A stretch of DNA of 56,746 nt. Source: an uncultured bacterium (GTDB lineage Bacteria > Verrucomicrobiota > Kiritimatiellia > RFP12 > UBA1067). The DNA lies in contig CACWIW010000007.1 of NCBI GenBank assembly GCA_902761035.1, positions 1 through 56,746 on the forward strand, read 5' to 3'. A model generated the notes under the pieces. It did no database searches and was not told the DNA's origin. It was given only the letters and a program-made list of their open reading frames with translations. Shown here piece after piece: positions 25,304 through 34,378 of the stretch (the stretch's first letter is position 1; every line of letters starts with the position of its first letter). The translations under genes were made by a program, and so were the position numbers.

Positions 25304-28197
25304 AAAAAACGTCTTTTTCGCGGCATCTTTCCATGCTGGGCGCTTGGGCGCTCGCCTTCGGCTGCGCCGTGGGTTCCGATGCCTTCGTCATGCCCTGGAA
25401 CGACTTCCTGCCAAAGGCCGGCCCTCTCGGCACGGTGATCGGCATACTCATCGGCGGGCTTGTGATGGCCGTCGTCGCGTGGAACTTCCACTACATGATC
25501 AACCGCCAGCCGGGACCGGGCGGATCGTACGCCTACGCGGCGGAGGCTTTTGGCAACGACCACGGATACCTTTGCGGCGTCTTTCTCGGCTTTGCCTACT
25601 TGGCGATCATCTGCCTTGACGTGACCGCGCTGGTGGTCGTGGCGCACTACACTTTGGGCGACGTCTTAAGTTTCGGGTTCCGCTACACGATCCAGAGTCG
25701 CGTCATCTACCTTGGCGACATCCTGTTCTCCGTCTCCGCCATTGCCGTCGCCACCGCCATCTGCTGCCGCCGTCGCCTTTCAGGCGTCGTGCAGACGGTG
25801 ATGGCGGTCATGCTTGCCGCCGGGATTCTCGTGTGCTTCGCGGCGGCGGTGCTGAACCACAGCGGCGGGCTTGCAACGGCATGTCCGGCGTTCGCCCCCA
25901 ATCGCGGACATGGGCTTTTCCAGATACTGAACATTCTCGCCATTGCGCCATGGCTTTTTGTGGGTTTTGAGTCCATATCGAACTCAGCCTCGGAATTTTG
26001 CTTCCCCGTTGGCAAGTCCTTCAAGGTCATGCTCGCGGCGCTCGTCACGGCGGTGGTCGCCTACGCGCTTCTGACCGCCATCCCCGTGCTCTCGTTCGGC
26101 GATGCCTCCTCTGCCAGCTGGACCGGCGCCGTGGCCGATTTTGCCAGCTCCGGGGGCGAACCTGACCACCACGCATTTGACGTGGCCCGCCGGCTTCTCG
26201 GAAAGGCGGGCTGGATCGTCATCGGCGTGACGCTGGTCGGCGCCATATTCACTAACCTCATCGGCAACACCGTCGCGGCAAGCCGCCTGGTGGCGGCGAT
26301 GGCGGACGACGGCGCGTTGCCGTCGTTCCTGGGGGGGAGAAACGCCGACGGCGCCCCGCGCAACGCCGTTATCGCCATCGCGGCGCTGGTCGCCCTCGTG
26401 GTGCCCCTCGGACGGTCGGTCATCGGCGTCGTCGTGGACATCTCCATTCTCGGCGCGGCGGTGGCATACGCCTACACCTCGTCCGCTGCGTTCAAGACCG
26501 CGCGCAAGGCGAGGGACAGGTGTACGCAGGTAACGGGACTTCTCGGGCTTGTGGTTTCAATAGTGGTCATTTTCCTCTTCGTCATGCCGTTCATGACGTT
26601 CGATGCCACCATGATCGCCACGGAGTCCTACCTCGTCCTGATCGTCTGGTGCATTGCCGCCCTCGCCACCTTCATCACCATCTTCCACCGCGACAGCACG
26701 CACCGCTTCGGCAGGTCGCCCGTCGCATGGATTTCCCTGTTCGTCATCATCATGATCCTGTCGCTGATGTGGATACGCCAGACGACCCTCGAAACGACGA
26801 ACAAGGCGTATGAAAACATCGTCAGCCGACATGCCGAGACCTGCACGGACACTGCTCCGAACATGGTGGGGCGCAGGCAGGACGCCGGCGACTGGCATGC
26901 CATCCTGCGGGAGAACATTTCCAATGTGGAGCATTCGATATTCCGCAGCAATCTTGTCCAGACCGGACTCAACCTCCTCGCCCTTGCCCTGATGTTCGCC
27001 CTCTACGCGACACTTCGCCGCCGAGAACGCGACATGGAACGGGAGAAGGCCACGGCCAAGAACTATTTCTTCTCCACCGTCAGCCATGACATCCGCACCC
27101 CGCTCAACGCCATCATCGGCTACTCGACGATGCTCGAGTCAGGCTTCAAGACCGAGGCCGAGCGCAAGGAGGCGATCGACTCCATACTCATGAGCGGCAA
27201 GACCCTGATGGGGCTCGTGAACGACGTGCTGGACCTCTCTAAACTTGAATGCGGCAAGATGGAGATACTCCCGGAGCCAACGGACTGTTCCCGCCTCATG
27301 CGCACGGTGATGGAGGCGTTCCGCGTTTCCAGCGGCGGGTTGGGCTTCGAGCTGAGGTGCCGCGCTGAGGCGATGCCCCTTCTGATGCTCGACCCGCAGC
27401 GTCTGCGGCAGATCATTTTCAACCTCGTAGGCAATGCCGTCAAGTTCACCGTGAATGGGCATGTGGAGCTCCGTGCCAGGTTCGAACGGCGGAAGAACGC
27501 GGACACGGGCATGCTGCGGCTGGAGGTTGAGGACACCGGCTGCGGCATCAGCGAGGAGGACCTGAAACGCATCGGCTCGGCCTACGCCCAGGTGGGCGCC
27601 AAGGCGTCCCGCAACGGCGGCACGGGGCTCGGCCTCGCCATCTGCAAGCAGCTCGCGGCGGCCATGAGCGGCAGGCTGGAGGTGGATTCCACCCTTGGCA
27701 CGGGTTCCACGTTCTCGGTGATCATACCGAATGTGAGGATTGCCGAGGCGGAGGCGGACGAGCAGCAGGGCGTCACCCCCCCGGCGGACGCGCAGCAGAG
27801 CGCTTTTCCCGAGCAAATGCCGCACAGACTCCTCCTTGTAGACGACTCCAGGATGAACCTCATGGTACTCAAGGCACTTCTGAAAAGCATGGGCGACTTC
27901 GAGATAACCATGGCGTCGGACGGGCAGGAGGCGCTCAAGGTGCTGGAAGAGCAGGATGCAAAGTACTTTGACCTCGTCCTGACGGACATGTGGATGCCGA
28001 ACCTGGACGGTGCGGGGCTGATCCGCGCCATCCGCGCCAATCCTGCGTTTGCATCCCTGCGCGTCATCGCAGTGACGGCCGACGTGGAATCGCAGACGAA
28101 GTGTACCGACATGGGATTCAACGGCATCATTCTCAAACCCGTCACACCCGCCACGCTTGGCAAGGCCATACAGACAACCCGGAGGCATAATGTCTGA
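25300..28197 (+). CDS. Permease-kinase 1: APC-type amino-acid permease fused to hybrid histidine kinase
   Basis: 965 residues. The first ~490 residues look like a complete APC-superfamily permease of about 12 helices: GCAVGSDAFVMPWNDF in TM1, PGPGGSYAY, EFCFPVGKSFK and ASRLVAAMADDGALP with GAPRNAV. An extra TM pair with a soluble loop (about 500-565) leads to a kinase with phospho-His near 596 (STVSHDIRTPLN), ATPase motifs (DTGCGIS, GTGLGLAI) and a receiver with phospho-Asp near 896 (LTDMWMPNLDG). No HPt. CbrA shows that a transporter domain (SLC5) can be joined to a kinase; an APC domain is different. It probably senses, and may transport, an amino acid or amine. ATGA overlap with the previous gene. 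Confidence 0.9.
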   Translation: MKKTSFSRHLSMLGAWALAFGCAVGSDAFVMPWNDFLPKAGPLGTVIGILIGGLVMAVVAWNFHYMINRQPGPGGSYAYAAEAFGNDHGYLCGVFLGFAYLAIICLDVTALVVVAHYTLGDVLSFGFRYTIQSRVIYLGDILFSVSAIAVATAICCRRRLSGVVQTVMAVMLAAGILVCFAAAVLNHSGGLATACPAFAPNRGHGLFQILNILAIAPWLFVGFESISNSASEFCFPVGKSFKVMLAALVTAVVAYALLTAIPVLSFGDASSASWTGAVADFASSGGEPDHHAFDVARRLLGKAGWIVIGVTLVGAIFTNLIGNTVAASRLVAAMADDGALPSFLGGRNADGAPRNAVIAIAALVALVVPLGRSVIGVVVDISILGAAVAYAYTSSAAFKTARKARDRCTQVTGLLGLVVSIVVIFLFVMPFMTFDATMIATESYLVLIVWCIAALATFITIFHRDSTHRFGRSPVAWISLFVIIMILSLMWIRQTTLETTNKAYENIVSRHAETCTDTAPNMVGRRQDAGDWHAILRENISNVEHSIFRSNLVQTGLNLLALALMFALYATLRRRERDMEREKATAKNYFFSTVSHDIRTPLNAIIGYSTMLESGFKTEAERKEAIDSILMSGKTLMGLVNDVLDLSKLECGKMEILPEPTDCSRLMRTVMEAFRVSSGGLGFELRCRAEAMPLLMLDPQRLRQIIFNLVGNAVKFTVNGHVELRARFERRKNADTGMLRLEVEDTGCGISEEDLKRIGSAYAQVGAKASRNGGTGLGLAICKQLAAAMSGRLEVDSTLGTGSTFSVIIPNVRIAEAEADEQQGVTPPADAQQSAFPEQMPHRLLLVDDSRMNLMVLKALLKSMGDFEITMASDGQEALKVLEEQDAKYFDLVLTDMWMPNLDGAGLIRAIRANPAFASLRVIAVTADVESQTKCTDMGFNGIILKPVTPATLGKAIQTTRRHNV

Positions 28198-30160
28198 AGA
28201 GGAAACAACCGAGTCCGAACAGGCGCAGTTGAGGAAGATCATCGCCTTCCAGAAGGTAGTGCTCGGCATTGTCCTTAAGTGGAAGTGGCTGTTCCTGCTG
28301 GTCATCGTGCTGGTAGGCGCATCGCTCGCGACCTACCTTCGCTTCAAGGCGTCCAAGAGCGTGGCCAGGTTCGAAGCCCAGACGCGGTTGCTCTACAATC
28401 CGAGGAAGGTGGCAAGAATCGAGAACCTCTCGGACAAGCAGCTCATGTCGATCCTCAACCGTCCGTCGCTGAAGCGGAAGATCGCCGAGATAGTGGATAT
28501 GCCCGAACTGGAGAAGCAGTGCCTGGGCAAAGACGTGGAGCTCGTCCAGGAGCGGCAACCGTCGAACCTCTTTACGCTGACCGTGGCGTCGAAAACGGAG
28601 AACGGCGCGCCGCAAAAGGCCAATGCATACGCGGAGATCCTGATCGAGGAGTACGTCACCTACCGCACCGCCGACCTGGAGAACTGGCGTAAGTCGATCG
28701 CCTCGCGGCGCAAGACGCTGCTCGACCAGCTTGCAGCCATCGAGGCGGACGAGAAGACTCTCAAGACGAAGACGGGCGTCCTGGCGCCCCAGGAGGCGCT
28801 TCTTGCCCTGAATGCGTTCCTTTCCGACCAGCGGCGAAACCTGTCCGCACTGGGGGTCGACATCGCCAACGAGAACGTGAAGCGCGCCCGGCTGGAGAAG
28901 GAGGTAGGGGTCAGCGGCCCAGCGATCATCGCCAACGCGCCGGCGATCCGCCGCAAGGCCGAGGCCATCTCGGCCATCGACAGGGAAATCGCCGCACTGC
29001 GTGAAAAATACACGGACCGCAACCCCAAGGTCATCGGCAAGCTTGAGGACCGCAACGCGCTTGTGAGGGACCTGGAGGATTTCCTAAAGTCGAAGGGCGT
29101 TGCCGGCATCAACGTGGACGGCATAGACCAGATGGAAAAATCCGCCGGCGAGCTGGCAGAATGCGGAACGAGGCTGGCGGTTCTGGACGAAAAGCGGCGC
29201 GCCCTCGAACAGGAGATCGCGGACAACGAAAAGAAGGCCTCCGAGCTGACTGCGATGATTCCCGAACACGAGCGGCTTACGGCGCACCACGCCGACATGG
29301 AGGCTTCCGTGCGTAGCTTGACCGAGCAGCTGAACGACATCGCCTACGTGGAATCGTCGCTGCGCAACGACCTCAGGCAGATCGAGCGGGCGCGTGGCGG
29401 AAGCGACAACGGGAGCCTCGGCGCCAAGAAGCTCGTAATGGTCATTGGCGCCGACCTGGTCTGCTTTGGCGGCCTCCTCTTCGTGGTGGTCGTCCTTGAG
29501 CTGTTGTACGGCAACGTGCGTGGCGGGAAGGAGATCGCCGCGTACAAAGAGGTCAATTTCCTGGGGTCTCTGCCAGACATCGGGGAGTTTCCGGAGGAAG
29601 AGACGCGCGAGGTGATGGGCGTCGTGGCCCTAAAACTCCTCTCCGCAGACGTGCCGAAAGGCATCATGCTGGTTTCCTCTCTGCCCGGAGCGGCGAAGGA
29701 CACGGGCTTCACCGAGGTCCTGGATTACACGGCCACGATGTCCGGAACGCGTCTGTTCGCGCTGAACATCGTCTCTAGCACCGGCTTCACGCCGCCTGAG
29801 GACGGCGAGCAGATGATCGGCGCGATAAGGAAGGAGTCCCGTGGCTGGTTCCCCGTCCAGAACAGATTGGCGATGGCGCCCACGGAACTGCAGATGCTGC
29901 AGGCGGACATCGCCACGCTGAGGAACGACTTCGACACCGTGTTCGTCATCATGGACGGAGGCGTGCGCAAGGGCGGCTCGTTCTTCGACCAGCTGCTCGG
30001 CATCTGCGAGTCGACAGTCCTGATCCTAGGCTCGAAGAGCACTCCCAGGTCTTGGTTCGGCTACGTGCGCCGCCATGTGGAGGCGGCGAAGAAGCCGATG
30101 GTGGCAATCGCAACGGGTGCATCGGCGAAAGTGATACGCACGGAGATGGAGGCCAAATGA
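28190..30160 (+). CDS. Wzc/Wzz-like polysaccharide co-polymerase with degenerate kinase domain
   Basis: 656 residues. TM1 near 28-48 (WLFLLVIVLVGASLATYL), a long periplasmic coiled-coil region (about 50-410), TM2 near 420-445, and a cytosolic C-terminal domain shaped like a BY-type tyrosine kinase. In that domain the Walker A position reads SSLPGAAKDTG instead of GxGKS/T, and no tyrosine cluster is present at the C-terminus, so kinase activity is doubtful. Such proteins control chain length and link polymerisation to export through Wza. GGAGG precedes ATG 28190; the Wza gene follows with a 4-bp overlap. Confidence 0.88.
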   Translation: MSEEETTESEQAQLRKIIAFQKVVLGIVLKWKWLFLLVIVLVGASLATYLRFKASKSVARFEAQTRLLYNPRKVARIENLSDKQLMSILNRPSLKRKIAEIVDMPELEKQCLGKDVELVQERQPSNLFTLTVASKTENGAPQKANAYAEILIEEYVTYRTADLENWRKSIASRRKTLLDQLAAIEADEKTLKTKTGVLAPQEALLALNAFLSDQRRNLSALGVDIANENVKRARLEKEVGVSGPAIIANAPAIRRKAEAISAIDREIAALREKYTDRNPKVIGKLEDRNALVRDLEDFLKSKGVAGINVDGIDQMEKSAGELAECGTRLAVLDEKRRALEQEIADNEKKASELTAMIPEHERLTAHHADMEASVRSLTEQLNDIAYVESSLRNDLRQIERARGGSDNGSLGAKKLVMVIGADLVCFGGLLFVVVVLELLYGNVRGGKEIAAYKEVNFLGSLPDIGEFPEEETREVMGVVALKLLSADVPKGIMLVSSLPGAAKDTGFTEVLDYTATMSGTRLFALNIVSSTGFTPPEDGEQMIGAIRKESRGWFPVQNRLAMAPTELQMLQADIATLRNDFDTVFVIMDGGVRKGGSFFDQLLGICESTVLILGSKSTPRSWFGYVRRHVEAAKKPMVAIATGASAKVIRTEMEAK

Positions 30161-31266
30161 ATATTGTTCACAAATGTCAATTGACACAATTGTTCACAAA
30201 TTGCAAATGGCAAATGGTGGTGTGGACAGCTGCCGCGGCAACGCTCTTCGCGGCGGGATGCTACTCCGACCGCTTCACGGGCAACTACGACGACGTGTTC
30301 GAGGTCAACAACACCGACGACGACAGCGCCGTGCTGGAGGAGACCGGCCGCGAGGAGGAAGCCCAGGCGCGTATAAGGAGGCGCCTTCAGGAACTGGCGA
30401 ACGAAGAGGAGCCAACCTACCGCATGAACGCAGGCGACGAAATCGAGATTCGCGTCTACGGACACGATGACATAGGCATGACAACCAAGATCGGCCCCGA
30501 CGGCACCGTGGGCATTGCCTTCCTCGGACAGATTCGCCTCAGCGGGAAGACCATATCAGAGGGCGCCGAGCATATAAGCAAGGGACTGTCCCCGTTCGTG
30601 AAGCACCCCGTCGTGAGCATCACGGTCAAGGAGATTTCCAGCGAAACCGCCACCATCGTGGGCGCGTGCGCAAAGCCCGGCGTCTACAGCATCTCCAACG
30701 GCACCCGGCTGGCCGACCTCTACGCCATGGCAGGATCCAGTTCCGTGCGTCTCTTCAACGGCGTCCACGTGGACGTGGCAGACCTGGACCATTCGTACAT
30801 ATTCCGCAAGGGCGAGGTGCTTCCCGTGGACTTCCGCAAGGCAATCAACGAGGGCGACACGCTGCACAACCTCCGCATCCGCAAGGGCGACCACGTGTTC
30901 ATCGGGCAGAGACTTGAGGCGTCCGTGACCGTCTGCGGCGACGTGAGCAACCCGCACAAGCGCCTTTACGAGAAAGGCATGGGCCTAATCGAAACTCTGA
31001 CGGCCGCCGGCTGGATGAAAGAGACCCACTGGAGCCACGTGATCGTCATCCGCGACGGCCTCGCGAATCCCAGGATGTACAAGGTGGACGTGGACGGCAT
31101 CCTCGCCGGCAAGTGCCGGAACATCGTGCTGAAGGCTGGCGACATCGTGTACGTTCCGAAGGACAACATCTCGGAATACAACGTGTTCGTCCGCAAGATA
31201 CTTCCTTCGGCGCAGCTCTTCAACCTGCTTACGACCCGCCTCACGCGCGAGGCGCTTCTCGACTGA
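30157..31266 (+). CDS. wza: Wza-like outer-membrane polysaccharide export lipoprotein
   Basis: 369 residues. A lipoprotein signal ends in LFAAGC near residue 34. A polysaccharide export (Poly_export) domain follows (YRMNAGDEIEIRVYGHDDI), then SLBB-like beta-grasp domains (ATIVGACAKPGVYSI and SVTVCGDVSNPHKRL). Octamers of this family form the export channel across the outer membrane. ATG 30157 overlaps the previous stop and has GGAGG 5 nt upstream. The first ~18 residues (NIVHKCQLTQLFTNC...) come from a half copy of the ATTGTTCACAAAT element, making an unusual, long n-region for a lipoprotein signal. Confidence 0.92.
   Translation: MNIVHKCQLTQLFTNCKWQMVVWTAAAATLFAAGCYSDRFTGNYDDVFEVNNTDDDSAVLEETGREEEAQARIRRRLQELANEEEPTYRMNAGDEIEIRVYGHDDIGMTTKIGPDGTVGIAFLGQIRLSGKTISEGAEHISKGLSPFVKHPVVSITVKEISSETATIVGACAKPGVYSISNGTRLADLYAMAGSSSVRLFNGVHVDVADLDHSYIFRKGEVLPVDFRKAINEGDTLHNLRIRKGDHVFIGQRLEASVTVCGDVSNPHKRLYEKGMGLIETLTAAGWMKETHWSHVIVIRDGLANPRMYKVDVDGILAGKCRNIVLKAGDIVYVPKDNISEYNVFVRKILPSAQLFNLLTTRLTREALLD
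30163..30210 (+). mobile_element. Half copy of the palindromic element at the start of wza
   Basis: Two ATTGTTCACAAAT-type units (30163-30175 and about 30188-30200), then GCAAATGGCAAATGG, as in the left arm of copy 2. The right arm (ATTTGTGAACAAT) is absent. It lies just after the wza ATG and is translated as the start of the signal peptide. Confidence 0.7.
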
Positions 31267-31269
31267 TGC

Positions 31270-32601
31270 ATGAAGTACCTAGTCTTCAGCCTGGCGTTTA
31301 TCGGTACGCCGTTCCTTGCATTCCTGCTGTGCGTCAACTTCCGGTGGGTGAAGTACGCGTTCTGGGGAATGGTCGTGGCGCTGTGCCTGTACCATGCAAC
31401 GTCCATCAACTTCTTCTCGCATGAGAAGTACGCCGGCAGTGCGCGCGGGATGGAGGTGAGCCTCATCCACCTGCTGGCGTTCGCGATTCTGCTGGCGCTT
31501 CTCGTGCGCGGGAAGCTCAAGCAGCTGTTCCCGGAGGGCGGCTACAGGCTTTACCTCGTCTATTTCCTTATATGCCTGCCCAGCGCCTTCGCCGCTGCGG
31601 ACGGGCTGATTGCCTGGTTCGAGGTCTGGAAGATGATAATGCTCTTCTGCCTGTATCTCGCAGTCTATACGTATCTGAAGTCAACGGGCGACGTGCAGTC
31701 GGTCCTGGTGTCGGTTGCGCTGTTCACGATTTTCAACGGCCTGGTGGTTGCAAAACAGCACTACACCGGTATCTACCAGCCGAACGGCGTGTTCCCGCAC
31801 CGCAACAGCATGTCGATGGCCATGCTGCTCTTCGGGCCGCTGTTCTTCGCCTACTACCTGACACATGGCCTGAAGACAGGAGTCGATCGGCTCTGCGCGG
31901 CGGCGTTTCCCCTTGCCGCAATCGCCACCTTGTGGTCGTATTCGCGCGGGGCCATCGCGATGATGCCCGTCGGCTACGGAATCGCGACGCTGGGCTGTCT
32001 GCGGGATGGAAAGAGAATTGGGGCGAAGATCAAGAAGCTCATCCCCCTCGCCATGCTGGCATGTCTCGGCCTAGCTGCCATGCTGCCACGCCTGATCAAC
32101 CGGTTCGTGAACGCGCCGAAGTCTTCGGCCAACACGCGCGTCGAGCTGGCCCAATGCGCCTGGGAGATGATCAGGGAGCATCCGATGATCGGCGTCGGAA
32201 TCAACAACTGGAGCATCAACATGAGGCCGGAGTACCCCTATCAGGAGCGTGCATCCGAGGTTCTGGGCGTGCATCTGGATTACCGCGGCATCGTGGAGAC
32301 GGTCTACCTCCTCATCGGCGCCGAATGCGGCATCCCCGCCCTGCTCTGCTTCATCATCTGGCTGCTCTGGTACTGGTTCGTCTGCCTGCGCCTACTGAAA
32401 CATCTGCGCGGGACGAAATGGCACTTCATCGCAGCCGGCCTCCTGGGCGGATTTACGACCAACTACCTTCAAAGCACGCTTGAATGGGTGCTGCGCCAGC
32501 AGCAGAACCTCATCTGCATCATGTTCATGTTCGCGCTCGTGGCCTATCTAAACACAAATTGGCGCAAACTTACCGAGAAGAAAGGACTGGAAGCGAAATG
32601 A
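31270..32601 (+). CDS. O-antigen ligase/polymerase-like protein (Wzy)
   Basis: 443 residues with about 11-12 membrane helices. The large periplasmic loop carries the family-type ELAQCAWEMIREHPMIGVGINNW near residues 294-316, typical of the Wzy_C/WaaL domain, and FPHRNSMSMAM near 175. Together with the flippase and Wzc/Wza genes it completes a Wzx/Wzy-dependent pathway, so a polymerase role is more likely than a lipid-A ligase role. Gap to wza is 3 bp; its stop overlaps the next start. Confidence 0.85.
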   Translation: MKYLVFSLAFIGTPFLAFLLCVNFRWVKYAFWGMVVALCLYHATSINFFSHEKYAGSARGMEVSLIHLLAFAILLALLVRGKLKQLFPEGGYRLYLVYFLICLPSAFAAADGLIAWFEVWKMIMLFCLYLAVYTYLKSTGDVQSVLVSVALFTIFNGLVVAKQHYTGIYQPNGVFPHRNSMSMAMLLFGPLFFAYYLTHGLKTGVDRLCAAAFPLAAIATLWSYSRGAIAMMPVGYGIATLGCLRDGKRIGAKIKKLIPLAMLACLGLAAMLPRLINRFVNAPKSSANTRVELAQCAWEMIREHPMIGVGINNWSINMRPEYPYQERASEVLGVHLDYRGIVETVYLLIGAECGIPALLCFIIWLLWYWFVCLRLLKHLRGTKWHFIAAGLLGGFTTNYLQSTLEWVLRQQQNLICIMFMFALVAYLNTNWRKLTEKKGLEAK

Positions 32602-33590
32602 AAGCGACGCCAGAGTTCAATTCCATCCTCAAAAAACGGCAGGCGTCCTTGCTGAGCACCGAGCCGACAGTCGTCGCTGCGTTCGACACGGACTTCACCC
32701 GCCAGCGCGCGGCGTTCGCCGGATTCGCCCGCGAGAATCCGGGATCCGTGTTTCTGCTGCAGCTGGGCTACGAGCACGAGACCCCCGGACTCGCCGCCGA
32801 ACTCGCGGGACACGTCTCGTCGTTCTACGCCGATGCGCCGGGAAGCCGCGTGATCGCGCTCGGCAACAGCGAACGCGAATGTGACTCGCTGCGCACGGCC
32901 GGCGTCGAAGCGCGCTTCATCCACCAGAACTGCTTCCTCGACGAACGCCGCTACCGCCCGATGGGCTACCGCCGCCCATTTGACGCGGCATACATCGCCC
33001 GCCTCACCCCATGCAAGCGGCACGAACTCATCCCCCCGGCGTTGGCCCCGCGCCTTCTGCTCCTGGGATGCGCCACGAAAATCTACGATTCCGAGCGCGA
33101 TTACGCCAAAATGGTATATACGCGCTACGCCGCCGCGCGCGTGGTGCCCGTGTTCTCCGGGGCGAAAGTCTCCGAGTTCCTCGGTATGGCGAAATGCGGC
33201 CTCGTCCTCTCCGCGCGTGAGGGCGCGTCGTTCTGCTCCAGCGAGTATTTCCTGTGTGGAATTCCCGTGGTTGACACGCCCGCGCTTGGAGGACGCAGCG
33301 CACTGTACCCCGATGAGTACGTGCAGTACGTGGAATCAACGCCCGATGCGGTCGGCGCAGGCGTCGAGCACTGGGTTGCGAACCGCCCCAATCCGTGGAA
33401 GGTGCGCGCCGCCTGGCTTGCGAAGGCCCGCATCCACCGCGAGGCGTTCGCCCAGCTGATGCGCGAACTGACCGGACGCGCGCCTGAACGCCCCCCGCAC
33501 AAGCTCGGAATCCGCACGCCCCATCCCGCAGCGGCCTATTCGCGCGCCATCCAGGCATACCTTTGGACGAAAGGACTGTTCATGCCATGA
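32598..33590 (+). CDS. Glycosyltransferase-like protein (GT4-type C-terminal half)
   Basis: 330 residues. The C-terminal half has the GT-B donor-site pattern: AREGASFCSSEYFLCGIPVV near 210-229, then ALGGRSALY. The N-terminal half is less typical. It starts with ATG 32598 overlapping the previous stop and overlaps the next gene by 4 bp. It is probably a cytosolic sugar transferase of the EPS repeat unit; the linkage is unknown. Divergence from well-known families lowers certainty. Confidence 0.65.
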   Translation: MKATPEFNSILKKRQASLLSTEPTVVAAFDTDFTRQRAAFAGFARENPGSVFLLQLGYEHETPGLAAELAGHVSSFYADAPGSRVIALGNSERECDSLRTAGVEARFIHQNCFLDERRYRPMGYRRPFDAAYIARLTPCKRHELIPPALAPRLLLLGCATKIYDSERDYAKMVYTRYAAARVVPVFSGAKVSEFLGMAKCGLVLSAREGASFCSSEYFLCGIPVVDTPALGGRSALYPDEYVQYVESTPDAVGAGVEHWVANRPNPWKVRAAWLAKARIHREAFAQLMRELTGRAPERPPHKLGIRTPHPAAAYSRAIQAYLWTKGLFMP

Positions 33591-34378
33591 AGAGCGCAGT
33601 GATACCCGGCATGAAGCTCATGGTGATCAACCTCGCACGAGCCACGGAGCGCCTCGCGTCCGTGCAGGCGCTGTTCGCCGGGGCCGGGCTTGAATTCGAC
33701 CGCGTCGATGCGGTTGACGCATCACTTCTCTCCAAGGCCGACCTCGCCGCCGCCTGTTCGCCGGTGCGGTTCTACCTCGCAAACGCGCGGCGGGTGCGTC
33801 CAGGCGAGATCGCCTGCGCGCTATCGCACAAAAAATGCTGGAAAGAGGCGTTTTCGGACGGTACGCCCCTTGCGGCCGTCTTCGAGGATGACGTCTCGTT
33901 CGACGTCGACGGGCTCAAGGACGCACTGCACGCAATCGCCGAGGAGAACGACCCATCCATACCCACGGTGTGGCTGCTGCACAAGGGACTTCCGGAAGGA
34001 CGCGACATGTCTGCCCGCTGGTACGATCTCCGCACGTCCGACGACGTGGCCCACGCCTGGTGTACGCACTGCTACGCCCTCAATGCGGCGGCGGCAAGGC
34101 GGTTGGCGGACATCCTCACGCCGATGGTGAACGTGGCAGACGCCTGGCCAACGTTCGCGCGCTGCGGAGTGCGCATCCTAGTAGCCACCCGTCCATGCGC
34201 CGCAACGCGCGAGGAGGCGTCGTCCATCGAGCGTAAAGCCAAGCGCGGCTGGAGCCTCAAGTGGGTGCGCGATTTCTACTGGTTCCGCTACAGGCTGGCC
34301 TTCCGTCTCGACCTTCTGATGAAGTCGCTTGCCGGAAAGCGTCGTGCCCAGGAACGCGAAGGGAGAGTCAGGAAATGA
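33587..34378 (+). CDS. Glycosyltransferase family 25 (LPS-type)
   Basis: 263 residues. GT25 signatures: MVINLARATERLASV near residues 11-25, IACALSHKKCWKEA near 75-88, and AVFEDDVSF with the metal-binding acidic residues. These enzymes add galactose or similar sugars to LPS or capsule chains. ATG 33587 overlaps the previous stop; the stop overlaps the flippase start. Confidence 0.88.
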   Translation: MKSAVIPGMKLMVINLARATERLASVQALFAGAGLEFDRVDAVDASLLSKADLAAACSPVRFYLANARRVRPGEIACALSHKKCWKEAFSDGTPLAAVFEDDVSFDVDGLKDALHAIAEENDPSIPTVWLLHKGLPEGRDMSARWYDLRTSDDVAHAWCTHCYALNAAAARRLADILTPMVNVADAWPTFARCGVRILVATRPCAATREEASSIERKAKRGWSLKWVRDFYWFRYRLAFRLDLLMKSLAGKRRAQEREGRVRK

